Shown: positions 60,968-64,000 of the stretch, piece by piece
How positions within the stretch are numbered: position 1 is the stretch's first letter
Layout: every line of letters starts with the position of its first letter
Source of the DNA: Bacteriovorax sp.
GTDB taxonomy: Bacteria; Bdellovibrionota; Bacteriovoracia; Bacteriovoracales; Bacteriovoracaceae
NCBI GenBank assembly: GCA_014378525.1
Contig: JACMNL010000020.1
Location: 1-64,000, forward strand
DNA: 64,000 bases
Reading direction: 5' to 3'
Position numbers and translations under genes: made by a program
The notes under the pieces: model-generated
The model's input: only the letters and a program-made list of their open reading frames with translations
Databases searched by the model: none
Told to the model about the DNA's origin: nothing

Positions 60968-62374
60968 ATGTCTAGAATATTCATTATAACGATATCACTT
61001 TTAATGATCACTTCTTGTATGCCTTCGAAGGTAACAAATTCGAATGGGACAAAAAAATCTACTACTTCATCATCAATGACTACACTTTTACCAAGCGCAA
61101 TTGTAGGGCCAACAAGTGTGGCGCCTGAATTTGTGAATCCACAAATCGCGGCGAATTCTGATGCAACAACTCCTGATTGCACTCTTGACGTGATGGCGGG
61201 ATGGAAATGTTTGAATACGACCATTACCACTGCTGAAGGAAACACATTTAAAGTTGCCATCAAATGGAATAGGCCAAACAAAACTTCTGTCGGTACAGTT
61301 CTTCTCGCAGTAGGTGGAAGTGGAATGGGTGAATCTAGACAAGATCCTCCTTCGAAACAATTTATGGATGAGTTAGATTCACTCGATAACATCAGAACAA
61401 TCGAACTCGAATTCACTGATGCACCAACCGGGTCAAGCCCATGGGGTGGATACTTTTCTCACGTAGGTGGTTATCGTTCGGCCGGATATGCGATGACTTC
61501 TGCAATTGAACTTATTCTTTCGAAAGGTCTTGTTGTCGGAAATTTTTTAAACTACATGGGTGGAAGTAATGGCTCAACTGTTTTCGCCTACGCCATGGCA
61601 AAAATGGGAATCGACCGTTATTTCGATCGCATCGTTTTTCAAATGGGACCTTTCCTTCCCGATCTTGATAAGGCCTGTGCAGTCGCTGGTGATCAATCCT
61701 TCACACTAAGTACACTTCAACAACAACAGAGCATCGCTGAATTACTTAATCTCTGGACGTTTGGAGATAAAAATAAAAGTGTATGCAGTAATAATTTTGG
61801 TGGCACGGATGTAAACTCTATTTTGAAAGGCGGGCGAAATCGTTTTCCGAATTCACACATTCACGTCATCATTGGAGCAAAAGAAGAAACTATCGGTTAT
61901 GGAAAATGGATTCTCGCTTCTAACCTTGCCTGGTACAACGGCATCGAAGCGAAATCAAAATCGAGAATCATTAGACCAAACATGGGACACAACAATAGTT
62001 ACGAAGATATGAGACGCTATTTAAAATTGCGTCCAGATGAGACACCAGAAGAAGCTGCCGATCCAAGCATGAACTGCTCAGCAGATTCACAGGGTACTTT
62101 TCCTGCTGATGGAGGAACAGTTCAGTGGTATTGCAATGGATGTGGAAAAACCACAGCTCCGGCAAGTGACTTGCTGGGATTAGCTTGGAATTCTGTTGGT
62201 GGAAACTGTTTCCATCGTAAATTAAATCCAACAGCACCACAATGTTCTAGCGGGCAATTTTGTGCAAATGGAAACATTATTTTATGGAACTGTGGTTGTG
62301 CAAAAATGGATGCAACTTGGATTGATCAAGGCAGCACTTGTTATCATAAGGCCACTCCGAATTCGTGTAAGTAA
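60968..62374 (+). CDS. Lipoprotein with a hydrolase-like core and two cysteine-rich C-terminal modules
   Basis: The 468-residue product has a lipoprotein signal (lipobox MITSC). After a Ser/Thr-rich linker, residues about 70-345 resemble an alpha/beta hydrolase. The nucleophile elbow is GGSNG (Ser200) after the strand FLNYM, and a late histidine lies in NMGHNNSY. The oxyanion region GGSGMGES is also present. Two similar modules of about 45 residues follow (WYCNGCGKT...GGNCFHRK and WNCGCAKM...GSTCYHK), probably disulfide-bonded binding units. I infer a surface esterase; the catalytic acid is unassigned. The AAGGAA site is good. Confidence 0.7.
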   Translation: MSRIFIITISLLMITSCMPSKVTNSNGTKKSTTSSSMTTLLPSAIVGPTSVAPEFVNPQIAANSDATTPDCTLDVMAGWKCLNTTITTAEGNTFKVAIKWNRPNKTSVGTVLLAVGGSGMGESRQDPPSKQFMDELDSLDNIRTIELEFTDAPTGSSPWGGYFSHVGGYRSAGYAMTSAIELILSKGLVVGNFLNYMGGSNGSTVFAYAMAKMGIDRYFDRIVFQMGPFLPDLDKACAVAGDQSFTLSTLQQQQSIAELLNLWTFGDKNKSVCSNNFGGTDVNSILKGGRNRFPNSHIHVIIGAKEETIGYGKWILASNLAWYNGIEAKSKSRIIRPNMGHNNSYEDMRRYLKLRPDETPEEAADPSMNCSADSQGTFPADGGTVQWYCNGCGKTTAPASDLLGLAWNSVGGNCFHRKLNPTAPQCSSGQFCANGNIILWNCGCAKMDATWIDQGSTCYHKATPNSCK

Positions 62375-62493
62375 ACAAGATTTTCCAATGTCTTCATTTT
62401 TCTCCACACTCTGAAAAGTTGACATTTTTTGTGTCGATGCTTTTATTGATAGAATCGTAAATTGGATGAACATTAAAATTTAGTGGATTCCGA

Positions 62494-62517
62494 AGTCTAT
62501 TCTATGTAGAGTAGACT
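62494..62517 (+). promoter_or_regulatory. Imperfect palindrome immediately before the second GNAT gene
   Basis: AGTCTATTCTAT pairs with GTAGAGTAGACT over all twelve positions if two G-T pairs are allowed. It ends one base before the start codon, where a ribosome site would be expected; only a weak GAG lies inside it. It may be an operator or a translation-blocking hairpin. Confidence 0.45.
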
Positions 62518-62518
62518 C

Positions 62519-63373
62519 ATGATTAAAATTATCACTCACAATTCTCTACAAAACTTTCTTGCGGCAAATGAAGAACTCCTTCTTGCCCAGGAAAGTTTTC
62601 ATAATCTTATTTTGGGACTGGCATACGGCATTCGCGATGGAAAGGTCATTACGTCAGGGCCCTTATACTTTTCGATAGAAGAAAACGGAAAAGTCATTGC
62701 CTGTGCCCTTCGTTCAAATGTGGAACGTCCGTTTATTGTCACTCAATGTCCTGATTATGGAATTGATCAATTAATTAATGTTTTAAATGATGAAAAAATT
62801 AATTTAAAAGCGGTTGTTGGCGAAGAAAAAACTTCAACTTATTTTAAAGACCAGTGGACGAAATTAAATAACCTAAATTTCAAAGTCAGTATCCACCTCG
62901 GCGTTTATCAATGCCACAAAGTTATAATGCCGGAAAACCTGTCTTCGAAACTTATTCAAGGCTCAAAAGAGCATTCTGAAATAATCAGGAAATATATCAG
63001 CGGCTTTTTTGATGACTGCTTTCCCGATAATAAAAATGCCAAGGAAGAAGTGGCGATACTTTTAACAAGGCATCTTGATAACAAAACAGTTTTCCTGCTG
63101 GTAAATGAAAAGAATGAAGTTGTTTCGATGGATGTCCATGCGCGGTCTACCTTGAACGGCGGAACTATATCTCTGGTCTACACTCCTCCTGAATATAGAG
63201 GGCAAGGTTTCGGTAGCACTGTTGTTGCACTCACTGCCCAAAAAATTCTCGATGACGGGAAAAAGTTTGTAACATTGTTCACTGACCTTACGAATCCTAC
63301 TTCAAATTCAATCTATCAGAAAGTTGGTTTTGTAAAAATTGGCCAGAATATTCATTTTGATTTCATCAACTGA
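62519..63373 (+). CDS. GNAT family N-acetyltransferase
   Basis: The 284-residue protein has a C-terminal GNAT domain (about 140-284). It carries SLVYTPPEYRGQGFGSTVVALTAQKIL, with the acetyl-CoA binding loop RGQGFG, and the family end NSIYQKVGFVKIG. The N-terminal 140 residues look like a second, degenerate GNAT unit, as in two-domain members of the family. The substrate is unknown. No good ribosome site precedes the ATG; a palindrome occupies that place. Confidence 0.85.
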   Translation: MIKIITHNSLQNFLAANEELLLAQESFHNLILGLAYGIRDGKVITSGPLYFSIEENGKVIACALRSNVERPFIVTQCPDYGIDQLINVLNDEKINLKAVVGEEKTSTYFKDQWTKLNNLNFKVSIHLGVYQCHKVIMPENLSSKLIQGSKEHSEIIRKYISGFFDDCFPDNKNAKEEVAILLTRHLDNKTVFLLVNEKNEVVSMDVHARSTLNGGTISLVYTPPEYRGQGFGSTVVALTAQKILDDGKKFVTLFTDLTNPTSNSIYQKVGFVKIGQNIHFDFIN

Positions 63374-63472
63374 TAAGCTCGGTTTCTCAAATCACCTGTA
63401 AAAAGCAGTTTTTTGAAGATTAATTTCTCTTTTAATGTCAAAATTAAGTATTCACTTTTTTAAGGGACACCT

Positions 63473-64000
63473 ATGAGATCCATCTTCAATGTCTTTGCCA
63501 GCACTAAAATGCTCGTCGTTCTGGTTTTAGGATTTGCCTCGGGCCTTCCATTAGCACTTACTGCTTCTGTATTGCAGGCGTGGATGAAAACTGAAAATAT
63601 CGATATCGGAACAATTGGATTATTTTCTCTGGTTGGTCTTCCCTATTCATTAAAATTTATCTGGTCGCCCATCATGGACCGTTACGTTCCGCCAATGTTT
63701 GGACGCAGAAGAGGCTGGATTTTTCTTACACAAATTGGATTGATTATTACCATCATCGCGCTGGGATTCTCTGATCCAAAACTTACTCCACAATATGTAG
63801 CTTTCTTCGCTGTGTGCGTGGCCTTTTTTAGTGCCAGTCAGGATATTGCAATCGACGCTTATCGAATTGAAGTACTGGATGAAAATGAACTGGGTGCCGG
63901 TGCCAGCCTCAATGTTATGGGTTACCGATTAGCAATGATTGTTTCAGGCTCACTTGCCTTAATACTTTCTGATCACATTCCGATGTCGAGTGTTTATTTA
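63473..64000 (+). CDS. ampG: AmpG-like muropeptide permease, N-terminal part (3' truncated by the window)
   Basis: A reading frame open from ATG 63473 to the window end encodes 176 residues of an MFS transporter, with about five membrane helices. The start FGSGLPLALT-type block (VLGFASGLPLALTASVLQAWM), FSLVGLPYSLKFIWSPIMDRY and FGRRRGWIFLTQ follow AmpG closely. AmpG imports anhydro-muropeptides from cell-wall turnover. The AGGG site decides the start. In a predator such a permease could also recover prey peptidoglycan; that is inference. Confidence 0.9.
   Translation, partial: MRSIFNVFASTKMLVVLVLGFASGLPLALTASVLQAWMKTENIDIGTIGLFSLVGLPYSLKFIWSPIMDRYVPPMFGRRRGWIFLTQIGLIITIIALGFSDPKLTPQYVAFFAVCVAFFSASQDIAIDAYRIEVLDENELGAGASLNVMGYRLAMIVSGSLALILSDHIPMSSVYL

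Noticed and set aside
60910-61416. A 168-codon minus-strand frame opposite the hydrolase-like lipoprotein.
   Set aside because: The plus-strand gene has a signal peptide, ribosome site and domains; the antisense frame has none of these.

Overview
The window is an AT-rich, gene-dense chromosomal segment with about 57 protein genes and one tRNA. It has no insertion sequences, phage genes, CRISPR arrays or rRNA. Housekeeping genes have clear bacterial relatives, but roughly a third of the genes encode secreted proteins or lipoproteins with little recognisable similarity. I infer a Gram-negative member of the Bdellovibrionota, most likely of the Bacteriovorax/Peredibacter type. The basis is the low GC, the many exported peptidases and large secreted orphans, an AmpG-like permease, a beta-barrel porin and many lipoboxes. 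I could not test this placement by database search.

Layout, left to right. 1-9 kb: the 3' end of mutS, an RDD membrane protein, dps, a four-PAS hybrid histidine kinase and aspS. 9-16 kb: a DUF192 protein, an FtsB/DivIC-like protein with a long Pro/Gln-rich tail, a family-B DNA polymerase followed by YihY and YggT membrane proteins, a proline iminopeptidase and a GNAT enzyme. 16-28 kb: Kup, a LysR regulator with a methyltransferase, an O-methyltransferase, a DAHP synthase/chorismate mutase fusion, a patatin, a WYL-type protein and an RluA-type pseudouridine synthase. 27.8-32.8 kb: pabB, dnaB, rplI, a DUF2232 protein, and one ORF that fuses ribosomal proteins S6 and S18 through an acidic linker. 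It replaces the usual rpsF and rpsR pair.

32.8-52 kb is the accessory-looking part: a secreted S8 peptidase behind a 1028-residue secreted orphan, a secreted protein with caspase-like His and Cys motifs, two tandem paralogous lipoproteins, a 1174-residue protein with about twelve paired-cysteine repeats coupled to a degenerate receiver, a papain-like lipoprotein, and a coiled-coil protein behind a good sigma-54 promoter. Only icd interrupts this run. 52-64 kb: a zinc-ribbon protein, recJ, a porin, a cyclophilin, a flavoprotein, a PilZ protein, rsgA with an FAD-linked oxidase, tRNA-Arg(UCU), a hydrolase-like lipoprotein, a second GNAT protein and the start of ampG.

Rho-independent terminators separate many units, and several intergenic hairpins or dyads recur. 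Two of them, before the RDD gene and before icd, place the Shine-Dalgarno sequence inside a long inverted repeat. The candidates I consider most novel are the S6-S18 fusion with its structured leader, the paired-cysteine repeat protein with its pseudo-receiver, and the caspase-like secreted protein.
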